64,000 nucleotides of DNA from contig CM055106.1 of assembly GCA_029204225.1 (NCBI GenBank), positions 20,305,721 through 20,369,720 of the forward strand, read 5' to 3'. This stretch comes from Diphasiastrum complanatum (lineage: Eukaryota; Streptophyta; Lycopodiopsida; Lycopodiales; Lycopodiaceae). Positions 22,862 through 33,270 of the stretch are shown here, piece after piece. Position 1 is the first letter of the stretch. Each line of letters starts with the position of its first letter. The notes under the pieces are model-generated. The model saw only the letters and a program-made list of their open reading frames with translations. It searched no databases and was not told the DNA's origin. The position numbers were made by a program, and so were the translations under genes.

Positions 22862-23725
22862 ATGGCCAATGGTGGTAAGTGTGTGATTGAAGGTATTGAT
22901 TCAATTCCTATTTGTCTTTCTACTAATAGGAAAGCAAGACTTGATGGTGTTCTTTACATTCCTTCACTTTCAAAGAATTTGCCAAGTGTTGGTCAAATGA
23001 TAGAGAAAGGATACATGGTAAAGGTTGGTGGTGATGCTTGTTTCATTAGAAAGGAAGAAATCTTGGTTGCTAGGGGCAATAGACAAGGTAGACTTTTCAA
23101 ACTTGATGCTTTTGTTATGGCTAACACAAAGGATGGAATGAAAAAGGAGATTGGTCACAACTTTCCAAAGTTACCTTTTAGCATCAATAAGATTAGTGGA
23201 TCTTATGCAAAGTCTAACAAGTCAAGATCTAATATGCTTCTTGGAGATGTTCATCTTTGTGCTAACTTGGCTAGCTATGAGGATAAGGAAGGTTCTTCAA
23301 TGGTTTTTCATGGCAAGTGCAAGCATGCAAAAGGTAAGGAAAGAGCTAACTTCATCAATGGAGGTGATGAAGGTTCTTCCTTGGAAAAGATTGTTGCTAA
23401 TGATTTCTTTGATCATATGGAAAAAGATGTTGCTAGGTACATTCATAAAGAAGATGGTTCTTTTACATTTTTTTGTGATGAGTCCAAGAAAGTCATTTTT
23501 CCAACAACTGGAGTCACATGTCTTCATAAAGAGAGTAGATCAAATGGTTTTATCATGAGACTTGGTGAGGGAGATAGTCACAAGTCAAGAAGAAGAGAAG
23601 TATGTGAAGACTTCAAAGTAGGATGTACTTTGAATGATGTCATTGTGGATGATAGTGAGAAAGAATCATTATCATATGAGTGGTGTCTGCATTGGGCCAC
23701 ATATATCAGTATGTACAATGTCTAG
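22862..23725 (+). CDS. G1 287-codon ORF: Copia protease/pre-integrase start fused to unknown sequence
   Basis: Residues 1-80 are the usual Copia continuation after the protease (GVLYIPSLSKNLPSVGQM, then GRLFKLDAFVMANT). In other elements LWHKRLGH and the integrase follow. Here residues 81 to about 270 are a Lys/Ser/Asp-rich sequence that I do not recognise, with a Cys/His-containing middle (FHGKCKHAKGKERANF, DGSFTFFCDESKKV). No integrase or RT follows. The last 17 residues (EWCLHWATYISMYNV) are the antisense of integrase sequence of H1. The frame is open in both copies with only two amino-acid differences. Whether it is expressed is unknown. Confidence 0.5.
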   Translation: MANGGKCVIEGIDSIPICLSTNRKARLDGVLYIPSLSKNLPSVGQMIEKGYMVKVGGDACFIRKEEILVARGNRQGRLFKLDAFVMANTKDGMKKEIGHNFPKLPFSINKISGSYAKSNKSRSNMLLGDVHLCANLASYEDKEGSSMVFHGKCKHAKGKERANFINGGDEGSSLEKIVANDFFDHMEKDVARYIHKEDGSFTFFCDESKKVIFPTTGVTCLHKESRSNGFIMRLGEGDSHKSRRREVCEDFKVGCTLNDVIVDDSEKESLSYEWCLHWATYISMYNV

Positions 23726-25133
23726 CAAATATTTAGATACATGTTCTTGATTTGACTTAAATGGACTTCTTGCCTACTTTCCTACAATACAACTTTGATA
23801 GATAGGAGGGTCAACAATTCGATAATCTAAATCAAGAACTGAATAATGCCTAGACATGTTACCTATTGATACATGATTAAGGTGGCCAAGTCTATAATGC
23901 CAAATCATTTCATTGATAGATGTTGAACTGTTTAAGCATAATTAGTCATAGAGTTATAATGACTAACCCTATAGAAATATCCTTGTCTCTTTTTGAGTGC
24001 AAGAACTCTCTCGATTTTATCAAGAATTTGACAGGAATCTACCTAAAATTCTACCCTATGTCCTAAATCTGTAATTTGACTGACTGACAACATATTTGTC
24101 ATTTAGTTTGGGACATACAGTACATTTGGTATGAGTTTTGACAGTCCATTTTGAAAATTTAGTCTAACGGTACCTTCACCTTTGGTCCTATGTGAGCTGT
24201 TGTCTCCAAGGTGAACGAACTTCTTGGTGTTGTAGGCTGAATAGTCGATAAACCATTCTTGATGGCTTGTCATGTGTTGCGTTTCTCCAGAATCGAGGAA
24301 CCACTCCTCCAATTGTTCGACATAGTGATGGTTCACTATGAAGGCATCTTGTTTGTCATCATTGTTTTATTGGACAATCTGCTTCGTATTGGCTGCATGA
24401 GCTTGTTGATCCGGCTATTTCTTTTTGTCGTTGTTGAATTTCAGGATCCGGCACTCTTGGATTTCATGGTTCGTCCTCTTGTAGTACTTGCAAAAGAGTC
24501 TCTTCTTGTTTTGAGCAAGTTGCTGATTCTGGATTTGTCTAGCAACTTACTTTTTTTGTTGCTTCCTGGTGTTATTTCTTGAAAATAATGCTTGCGACTC
24601 ATTGATGGAGGATAAGGATGCTCCATTCCTTCTTGTCTCCTCTTGTAGTAGCATGATTATGACTCTGAACAATGTAATATCTGAGTGTGTGGAAATCATC
24701 ATCACCCAGTTTTCATATGAGGATGGCAGACTAGACAATAAGGTCATTACATCGTCAGTCTTTGATCACAGAACCTATTGTCGCCATACGCTCTAACAGA
24801 GTCTTGAATTGATTAATTAGATTCTGAGTGAGAAGAACTTTCTCCTCAGATGCAACTTTGAAGTGACATCCCTCACTTCATATATTGTGTTCAATATATC
24901 CCAAGCCTCTTTCGAAGATTGATGATGTGGCCAATTTGTGTGTCAGAGATATTAAGGGTGATCAAGGTGAAAGCCATGCCATCCCAAAGCTTCCACTTGG
25001 AAATGGCTTGCTCATCGACACTGGGAAGGAGTTCGGTTCCAACGACTATTTCCCAAAGCTCCTTAGCCATTAGTACTACTTTCATCTTGAATTTCAATAA
25101 GTGTTAATTCGAACCATCGAGTTTGTCTACCAT
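23684..25133 (-). pseudogene. H1: minus-strand Copia gag, protease and integrase start
   Basis: Gag begins at 25131-25133 (MVDKLDGSN, then a stop). KFKMKVVLMAKELWEIV and TLLSSLPSSYENWVMMI follow. The zinc knuckle is degraded: its second Cys is Tyr in the G2 copy (CKYYKRTNHEIQEC). Protease: WFLDSGETQHMT (24290); G2 keeps the usual Ala (DSGATQHMT). Pre-integrase WHYRLGHLN is near 23915, and LDIVHTDICGPMQTP lies at the left end (about 23690-23735). The element stops there, joined tail to tail with the plus-strand ORF. Several stops. Confidence 0.75.
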
Positions 25134-25266
25134 TAGAGCAAACCATGATTGCGAATCCATTCAGAAGTTCAGGATGAGTGTTTGTAAATAGTAGATTATA
25201 TGACTAGAAACAATTATAGTAAGTGTCTGCTCTTTATCAAAACAATTGTTCTGATAATGTGAGCTC

Positions 25267-25722
25267 CCTACTCCTATTTCCCTGGTCCTATCATTATAAA
25301 TTCTTCCCACTAATAGTTTTCCTTGATCACTTCTTACATATTTTTGAGGTAAGGTGCTATCTTCTGTCTACTCTGGGTCTTTAATGGGCAATTAGATGGG
25401 CAATTGGTTTCAAGTTGGACACTCACTTCATGTTATCAACTCATATTGTTTACAAGGTTCAACTTGCGTTTGTTTACTTCGAAGATCATGTCACCACCTA
25501 ATACTGCACACGGATGATGGACCTTATTACTTGCAACCTGTGTGGCTTGCCACTCAACGTGTCCATTTTGTAACCTCCAACGGATAGGTCCAGTCTCTTA
25601 ATATGGTGAGTGCTTTGTTGAATTTGTTACATCTGCAAAAGGGAAGAGGCAAGGTAAGTTGTTCAAACTTGATACTTGTCTTGTTGCTAACCAAGTTGGA
25701 TGTATGTATATATATATAGAGT
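25267..25722 (+). other. G1-specific block, not shared with G2
   Basis: About 450 bp that replaces the H primer site and LTR start seen in G2. On the plus strand 25635-25705 reads KRQGKLFKLDTCLVANQ, a Copia pre-integrase motif, so part of it comes from another plus-strand Copia element. The rest is unassigned. Confidence 0.5.
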
Positions 25723-26732
25723 CGCATTCTTCCTGAAACATTACTCTCTGATAATAGAGAAAAAGAACAAAACAATTGTGCTCTAGATGTTTGATTGATC
25801 TACTACAATGTCTATTGAGCTAACCGAGCAACTGATAAGTTGCTGGATATATACATATGGCTAAAAAATTAAAAGAATACTTAGTCTGTACTTTACAAAT
25901 AGGATTAAGGCGCTATGTGCTGTTGGCAGTCGCCTTCGGACAATATCTGATTTTGTTGGAGATTTTGTTCAGTCATGATGCAGGTAGTTTAGCCGCTGAT
26001 TGTTCGAGTCGACTATTAGAGTTGATAGTGACATACAACTAATTGGTAAAGTCGATTTGTCAATGTTAAATGTCCGACGAATAGTCAGTGTCAAATGTAT
26101 AGACGATGTGTCCAACGAATAGTCAAGGTCCACCGAATAGTTGAAAGGTGTGTTGGTGGAGTTGACAAAACACTATCATCGATTCCTTTGTATTTCTGTG
26201 GGCTATTAGAAAATAAGCATATTTTTGCAGAGTGTGCGACTATACAGGTATTTACATACAGCTAATGAATGGATCTAGATTAATAATGAGATAAGGGATG
26301 GAGAGGATAGAAATCCAACATGTGTAAGTCTTGCAATGTATGTAATGACATTAGTTTTTAAATGTGTTCTTGTATATTTGATAAACTATCAACCCCAATT
26401 TCCTTATGCAGAATACACTTGTAATTGACAACTTTGCTACATGTCGAGGGGCTTCAGACAACATTCTTCATCATTCCACGTGGATAGTGGACTTGGCCAC
26501 TACTTGAGGCATTTTTGGGAGAATGAAATTTGTGTTGCTCATTCTAAATTCAGTCGAGTTGTAGAGACTCTCATAATGGTTGTGAAAGTCTTATCTTATT
26601 TTATGTACATAAATTTGCTAGAGCAAATTAAATAATTTTTGAAAACATCTTAGGATTTGCAGATGGGAATGTTCCATTAAGGAGTTCTCATTATTCATTG
26701 TATGCAACGTATATAGAATTGAGTGGTAACAA
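25723..26732 (+). pseudogene. G1 right part with exons related to the 46-kb gene
   Basis: 25723 to about 26220 is non-coding. An exon-like piece ends at ACATGT (26323), followed by GTAAGT...TTATGCAG (intron 26324-26411) and an exon from 26412: LVIDNFATCRG, then, after a one-base loss, FRQHSSSFHVDSGLGHYLRHFWENEICVAHSKFS. This matches the spliced minus-strand gene at 46.0-46.3 kb (GFKQHTSSFQRDSGLGHYLRHFLKNEICIAHSKLS), with the intron at the same codon. G2 has the same lesion. Function unknown. Confidence 0.65.
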
Positions 26733-26990
26733 CTGAGCTTAAAGTACTTCAAATGTATGTTTGCTATTGACGGTTGTAAACTATTTTAATGTTCTACTAA
26801 ATTTCAAATTGCAAATAGCTGATTTTTTAAGAAAATCTGAATAAACATTTTGCAAGTGCATTTGTGAATTTGAATCGGCCAGCTTCGAAAGTTGTAGGAA
26901 CTTTGGAGGTAGTAAAAGAAAAAAACCAAGTGAAGGAATAAAAAAAGAGTGCCCACTGGTTGTACGTGCAATCCTCAAGTTACACACGCT

Positions 26991-27000
26991 CTATTTATAT
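26991..27000 (+). promoter_or_regulatory. TATA box of the kinase gene
   Basis: CTATTTATAT, about 250 bp before the kinase ATG. A GC-rich stretch (27057-27080) and a CT-rich stretch (27080-27110) lie between, as in a 5' UTR. The G1 repeat ends only about 260 bp upstream, so the promoter is short or includes repeat sequence. Confidence 0.45.
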
Positions 27001-27247
27001 CCGCCTGCACGCACTCACGCATATTCCAATGAATTTCACTCTCCCGATGACTCCGTCCCCCCGCGCGCGGCGCGCCCCCCCCTCCCCTTCCTTTTTCTCT
27101 CTGTCTCTCGTGCAAGCTTTTGGCTACGTTGCGATCCAACTACCATCCCTTGCGTGTATGACAGCATCGCCATCGCCAGCGCCATCCGTGAACACAGTTG
27201 ATGGTCACTTCTTGCAGGGGTTGTGACTCCTTATTGCTCAAGGATGA

Positions 27248-27262
27248 ATGGCCGCCCCTGCT

Positions 27263-27304
<42 letters not shown>

Positions 27305-28573
27305 TCCTCTCATCATCCAGCTGAAATTCGTGATCTCGTCATCGGCATAGGGATTGGTGTTTTCTTTTTCCTTCTGCTGGTGGGTCTCGTGATCACACAA
27401 TCCTTGCGCAAAATCGAGTGGCGTGCTGCTGTAAGATCCTTACTAGACAAGCTTGGGTGGAAGGCAAAGGTGGATGATGAAGAAGCACATATTGATCCTG
27501 AAGTGAGGCTCGCTGAGCTGAAATTGCCTTCTCGCTACACCTATAGGGATCTCTCCATAGCGACCAAAGGATTTAGCTCCAAGGAGCTGATAGGAAAGGG
27601 GGGATTCGGCGAGGTTTACAAGGCACACTTCTTGCAGGATAGATCAACCGTTGCTGTAAAGAAAATTTCCGAGCAGTCCCTGCAAGCAGAGCGCCAATTT
27701 CTCGCAGAGATGGCAATAATTGGGCGGATCAGTCATCGCAATCTGGTGCAATTGAAGGGTTGGTGCTACGAGAAGGGAAATATGCTGCTAGTATGCGACT
27801 ACATGCCTAATGGCAGCCTCGACAGACACCTCGCCCCATCCGAGAAAGTTCTGGAGTGGTCTAATAGGTATGAGATTGTGAAGGGTGTGGCAGCTGGGCT
27901 GTTCTACCTGCACGAAGGATCGGAAAAGCAGATCATCCATAACGATGTGAAGCCGAGCAATGTGCTTCTAGATGCAGATTTCAATCCTCGCCTGTCAGAT
28001 TTTGGGCTGGCCATTTTGATCGAGGACAGTAAGCTTGCCATGACTGTAACCCTAGCAGGCACTTTAGGTTATGTGGCTCCAGAGGTTTACTACACAGGAA
28101 AGGCAAATGACAAATCCGATGTATACAGTTTTGGAATGCTTTTGCTAACGGTGGCCTGTGGCAGGACAGCCTTGGGCGACACCCTTTCTGGTCAGGAGAC
28201 ACTTTTGAGCTGGGTTTGGCGACTGCAGGAGGAATCAAGGCTGCTGGATGCAGCAGACACCAGATTGGCTGAGAATTACAGTGGGACAGAAATGATCCGT
28301 CTTCTTCAACTTGGGCTAATTTGTTGCTACCCAGATCCGGCTGCAAGACCTACGATGCGGTACTGCAATCAGGTGCTGCTTGGTGATGCTCCAATTCCAC
28401 CGCTAGCCAAATCCAAACCTCTGCCCTTCCACTCAATGCATCTACTGCAGATAGATGAAGAGTTGCAAGCAGGTGACAGCTCTTTTAGTTCTGAAAGGCC
28501 GAGTCCTGCTGAATCTTCAACAGCTGCAATGCTCTCAAGAAGTCTTTCTCTTGAAATCAGTCCAGTTGAATAG
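27248..28573 (+). CDS. Receptor-like kinase with minimal ectodomain (L-type lectin-RLK-like kinase domain)
   Basis: Single-exon gene, 441 residues. Residues 1-28 are an Ala/Pro repeat and short polar stretch; 29-51 form a membrane helix (VIGIGIGVFFFLLLVGLVIT). No lectin domain precedes it, although the kinase domain (about 99-375) resembles L-type lectin receptor kinases (YRDLSIATKGFSSKELIGKG; later VACGR). Catalytic features: glycine loop GKGGFGEV 116-123, Lys138, Glu154, DFG 251-253, APE 277-279. The HRD motif is HND (231-233): the Arg is Asn, while the catalytic Asp233 and Asn238 remain. The tail is Ser-rich. I chose ATG 27248; ATG 27244 is in another frame. It probably phosphorylates Ser/Thr at the plasma membrane; the ligand is unknown. 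It is bracketed by repeats G1 and G2. Confidence 0.85.
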
Positions 28574-30398
28574 TCAAATTAGTGCCTTTATTGTCTTAGC
28601 CGTTCTGGAATCTCAATCAAACTGTGAGATAATAGTAGGTCATTTAACCTCCACAATAGGTCATTTAACCTCCAATACCCACAGGAGAGTATTGTTATAT
28701 AATAACTATGATTTGTTGTTGAAAAGCAATCTCCTCTTCAGTGGAGAATAATCAGCTTTAAGATTGTTGAGGCTCACTACCTTTCTGAAGTATGGTTGAA
28801 GCTCATTACCTGTTAGCCCAGGTTGAAGCTCAATACCTGTTAGCCCAGGTTGAAGCTCAATACCTGTAAGCCAAGTTCTACTAGTTGAGTTTAGGCTTCA
28901 GAGCTTCTCCAGGTTTTGTTGATCATGCTCAGATTGTATAATAAACTTCAGATGTTCAATTATACCACCCATTTTGGGAGGACCACCTTTATGCGAGAGA
29001 ATATTATGTGGTAGTGCCTTGTAGGAGTCTTTTGTTCCTTATCGAAAATATCAAAAGCAAAGTTTTAACCCTACTTGTTTATTTCATCAAAGCCGAACTC
29101 TACATCTAACAGTGTAACTAGACGTAAATGCATGCCGTTATGTTGCTACTCTTTGGTTCATTCATTGTTTGTTAGCTTCACAACATGAATTCTGTGGACC
29201 TTTTGGTCAATAGCTAATTATCTTATAAAAAACTAGTCGTTTCTAGATGTTACAATCTCTACAACGCTTATATGTTGGATGACGCTGTAAACAAAATGAA
29301 CATGATTAACATTTTTGCTTTATGATTGGGTGGAAAGACACTCTAACCATTTCTTTTTTCTTTTTTGGTGAACTTGGAAAAAGGAGATAGGAATGCCTTT
29401 GCCTAGTTAGTACATATATTCATTGCAAATAGTTTTTCTTATTTCAGTTTGTTAGAACCAAGGTAAATTGAACTATCAAAGTATCTATTATGTTTCACTG
29501 TTCAGAGTATCCATTTGAAGAGAAGAGAGAACAAGCAAAGCCTGTATTACATGGAATGATCCAACATGATGCATGAGTCTAAGTCAAATCAATAACCTAG
29601 CTTTGGAATGGTACCTTTGGAATGAGGCCAAAATGTGCATAGATAGGTACAGAGAAAAGCCTATTGCACCTTATTGCGACCTCATTGGCGTGGGACCACC
29701 AATGCTATAAACGAGGGGAATAATGGTAGCCCCAAGGAATCCCTTGTATTTAATGGCGGCATTAGAAGAGTTACTGTGGCATGTGTTTTGTAAGTCCACA
29801 AGTAAACTCAATTTTGTAAGCAATAATGCTGATTGAGAATTATGAATATGTGATTGTGATTGTGAATAAATAGATTACCTCAAACAGATTTGGAAGCTTA
29901 TCGTATTGTGCAAGCCAATTGAAAAAATGTTTGGCATTGTATACAATATACCAGCCATAGCTAACACAGTCAGTTTGTTGGGAGGACTGTAGTGTTCAAA
30001 TATATATGAAAGTTAGAAACAGAATTTTGTATAAAAAAAAGTAAATGGTATATCAGATCAGTGTGCACATGATTAAATGGAAATCTACAAAATAAACAAG
30101 CGTGCGTCGAAACAATATCAAACAAAAAATACCTTTGCATCAAATATTTGGAACTTTGTATATGCTATTGCACCTGGCACTGGAAAGAGTTCCAATACTT
30201 TCTAGATAAGGGTCTTCGCTTCTTTGTGGGTGTGTGTAATAGAGTTCATCTTTATACAAATCAGATTACACACACCCTCATCATTGAGATATAAAGACAA
30301 CATATAAGCTCATGTGAGCACGAACAATGGAGTCCTCTCTTTGATGTTCTTTATCATCTCAGAGTGCAAAGTGTCAAGATCAGGGAAGTGGAAAGCAC
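28574..30398 (+). other. Kinase 3' region and intergenic
   Basis: The 3' UTR holds two repeats (listed separately) and AATAAA at 28940-28945, a possible poly(A) signal. From about 28960 to 30398 the sequence is AT-rich and I find no gene, RNA or element in it. Confidence 0.5.
28766..28875 (+). repeat. 27-bp tandem repeat in kinase 3' UTR
   Basis: Three 27-bp units starting GTTGAAGCTCA (28795, 28822, 28849), preceded by a diverged 29-bp unit (28766). Just upstream, a 19-bp direct repeat (TAGGTCATTTAACCTCC) occurs twice at about 28636-28675. Confidence 0.9.
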
Positions 30399-30662
30399 TC
30401 ATAAATTGTTAGGAAACAATGCAACATCTACATTGGAGTTTGAAAAACCTTCAGCCAATATTGAATGGCCCCCGCTCCTACATTGTCTCCTAACATGCCG
30501 TAGCCTGAGGACAATTATGAAATCCTTTGGCATATTGGTGACACACTTCGCATAAACAGCTACAACCAGAGACTCTGAAATGAATTTCATTTGAAAATCC
30601 TCATAAGTTGTGTGTAGAGCTTCAATTGCAGTGACTGTCCATCTCACATCTCTTGAGAGACT
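30399..30662 (-). pseudogene. Possible hAT-like transposase fragment
   Basis: A minus-strand open frame with RWTVTAIEALHTTYEDFQ, which resembles the TRW...AL...Y..I segment of hAT/DUF4371-type transposases. It ends at PNNL with a stop and adjoins the G2 repeat. No other part of such a gene is seen, so this is a weak call. Confidence 0.25.
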
Positions 30663-31532
30663 CCTTGTGACTTATCTGATCGATCTATGGATGTGAGCTT
30701 TAGGAATCAGAAGATTGTTGGTCTTCTGCAACCTACGAACATCCTTCAGCCATGGCAGGTCACATGGTCTACCCCTTGGCCTTGGGGGTGGTGGGACACT
30801 CCTAGGATGAATCTGTGCAGCCTGCTTTGTCCTCACCATTCTCTGTCCCAATATCGGATCAGTGCACACGTGTAAAGAGCAGCAATCTGTCACTAGAGGA
30901 GGCACACGCTGAACCGATATCGCCAAAAAAAATAACATAGTCTAATAGCGAATCAACATGTGGGTGAGGGTATTCAGAACGCTTTGTAAAAGTCGTGCCT
31001 ATTGGACCAATATCCAAGAGTCAAATCCAAATGCAACACGAAGGAAAAGTTTTTCAATGGTTTTTTTTGTGCTTATATAGAGCAGAATTCAGAAATAATT
31101 GCCCTTGTGGGTTTCTGCAGATGTATAGGATCTCCAGGTACGGAATTCGGAGACCATTAAGTTTAAGGTCCTTTTGGAATCTCAAATATGCATTTGTATC
31201 TTTTTGGCATGGATTGTGTTGGCATAGAAAATTATTGGTGGAAGTTTACAGTCCCAGATATTCATTCATATATTGACAAATGTATGGTTGTGATTTGTAG
31301 GGACAGGCCATAAATGAAAACCACTGAGGCATCGAGATTTCGTGATCTTTTTTTCATAACGCCTCACTCTTAAATCTTTCATTCTATGTGTTGATTTGCT
31401 AGTGATAAGTGCTAGAAGAGAATTGAGAAGTTCCATATCTTTGTGACTTCTTCTTGATTTCATTTGTTGACATTCAAGAGAGTGCTTTGTGCATTGGAAC
31501 AGGTTGAAAGGAGAAGATCGGGTCACTTCAAC

Positions 31533-32406
31533 ATGGCTACAAGTGGAGGCTTTATGTTGGAGAGTAATGAGAGGCTTACCTCAATCAACTATTCTACTTG
31601 GAAGGGGAGGATGGAGTCCTTATTGGAGATGAATGAGTTGGTGGAGATTGTTGTAGGTGTGAAGGATAGACCTCAAGCACCTCAAGATCCAGTAAGGTAT
31701 GACAAGAGAGAAAAGAAAGCTCTACACGGCATGACCAAGCTGAATGTTACCAATGGGCTACTCAAGGAGATTGGTAAGAGCAATTCATCTCGAGAGGCTT
31801 GGGAAGCTTTGAAGAAGCTTTATGAATCCAAGTCCACATCTAGAGTGTTGACTCTAAGAAGAAGAATCTTTCAAAATTTGTAAAAGAAGGAAGAGAGTAC
31901 TCATGCTATTGTTTTGAGGGTTAAAGCATTCAATGATGAGAGCATTAAGGAAGGAGAACTTGTTCAAGTTATTCTTAATGGTTTGTTAGATGATCATGAT
32001 AATCTTGTTAAAAGTCTTTCTAATCAAAACACTTTGCCAAGTATTGTGGATTTGCAAGAGATCTTGGTGAATGAGGAGTATAAGCTTCAATCAAGATGAG
32101 GTGGATCTACATCAACATCTCATTATGAAGAGGAGGCTATGTTCATCAAAGGCAAGTTTACGGGCAAAGGCAAAGGCAATTGGTCCAAAGGGCAAGATCA
32201 AGGTGAGACTTCCTCTTTTGGCAAAAATAAAGATAAGTCTAAGTTGAAATGCTTTTATTGTGGTATCAAAGGGCATTTTGCTAATGAATGTTTGAAGAAG
32301 CAAAGAGATGAAGGTACGATTCATGGTGGATTTATAGTGGAGCTAGTTTACACACGACTAGTCACAAGGAGTTTTTTACTTCTTTGGAGCCAAGAAAGCG
32401 ATTCAC
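31533..32406 (+). pseudogene. gag: G2 gag and protease start, broken
   Basis: As G1 gag (same two stops, same Asp-to-Tyr at the protease site). In addition a 97-bp deletion between GGTAC and GATTCATGG fuses the zinc-knuckle region to the protease out of frame. The CCHC motif CFYCGIKGHFANEC is kept. Confidence 0.8.
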
Positions 32407-33270
32407 ATGGCCAATGGTGGTAAGTGTGTGATTGAAGGTATTGATTCAATTCCTATTTGTCTTTCTACTAATAGGAAAGCAAGACTTGATGGTGTTCTTT
32501 ACATTCCTTCACTTTCAAAGAATTTGCCAAGTGTTGGTCAAATGATAGAGAAAGGATACATGGTAAAGGTTGGTGGTGATGCTTGTTTCATTAGAAAGGA
32601 AGAAATCTTGGTTGCTAGGGGCAATAGACAAGGTAGACTTTTCAAACTTGATGCTTTTGTTATGGCTAACACAAAGGATGGAATGAAAAAGGAGATTGGT
32701 CACAACTTTCCAAAGTTACCTTTTAGCATCAATAAGATTAGTGGATCTTATGCAAAGTCTAACAAGTCAAGATCTAATATGCTTCTTGGAGATGTTCATC
32801 TTTGTGCTAACTTGGCTAGCTATGAGGATAAGGAAGGTTCTTCAATGGTTTTTCATGGCAAGTGCAAGCATGCAAAAGGTAAGGAAAGAGCTAACTTCAT
32901 CAATGGAGGTGATGAAGGTTCTTCCTTGGAAAAGATTGTTGCTAATGATTTCTTTGATCATATGGAAAAAGATGTTGCTAGGTACATTCATAAAGAAGCT
33001 GGTTCTTTTACATTTTTTTGTGATGAGTCCAAGAAAGTCATTTTTCCAACAACTGGAGTCACATGTCTTCATAAAGAGAGTAGATCAAATGGTTTTATCA
33101 TGAGACTTGGTGAGGGAGATAGTCACAAGTCAAGAAGAAGAGAAGTATGTGAAGACTTCAAAGTAGGATGTACTTTGAATGATGTCATTGTGGATGATAG
33201 TGAGGAAGAATCATTATCATATGAGTGGTGTCTACATTGGGCCACATATATCAGTATGTACAATGTCTAG
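32407..33270 (+). CDS. G2 287-codon ORF (partner of the G1 ORF)
   Basis: Identical to the G1 ORF except Ala for Asp in KEAGSF and Glu for Lys in DDSEEESL. The pre-integrase start GRLFKLDAFVMANT is followed by about 190 residues without known domain, then the 17-residue antisense-integrase tail. Open in spite of the many lesions elsewhere in the repeat. Confidence 0.5.
   Translation: MANGGKCVIEGIDSIPICLSTNRKARLDGVLYIPSLSKNLPSVGQMIEKGYMVKVGGDACFIRKEEILVARGNRQGRLFKLDAFVMANTKDGMKKEIGHNFPKLPFSINKISGSYAKSNKSRSNMLLGDVHLCANLASYEDKEGSSMVFHGKCKHAKGKERANFINGGDEGSSLEKIVANDFFDHMEKDVARYIHKEAGSFTFFCDESKKVIFPTTGVTCLHKESRSNGFIMRLGEGDSHKSRRREVCEDFKVGCTLNDVIVDDSEEESLSYEWCLHWATYISMYNV

Larger units (their letters stand above)
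21053..26732 (+). repeat. G1: first copy of a 5.6-kb composite repeat
   Basis: Matches 30695-36276 (G2) in direct orientation, starting at GAGCTTTAGGAATCAG and ending at GAGTGGTAACAA. Outside those points the flanks are unrelated. By eye mismatches are sparse. Differences: 97 bp (22676-22772) are absent from G2, and 25273-25719 is replaced in G2 by unrelated sequence of similar length. It contains a plus-strand gag-protease-ORF unit, a minus-strand Copia piece (H1) and exon-like sequence related to the gene at 46-47 kb. Confidence 0.88.

Noticed and set aside
23151-23558. 135-codon plus-strand ORF overlapping the 287-codon ORF
   Set aside because: An alternative frame of the same sequence with Met/Leu/Phe-rich composition; the 287-codon frame carries the Copia motifs.
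28766-28875. Regular 27-bp repeats resembling a small CRISPR array
   Set aside because: Units are head to tail without spacers and lie in a plant 3' UTR; a simple tandem repeat.
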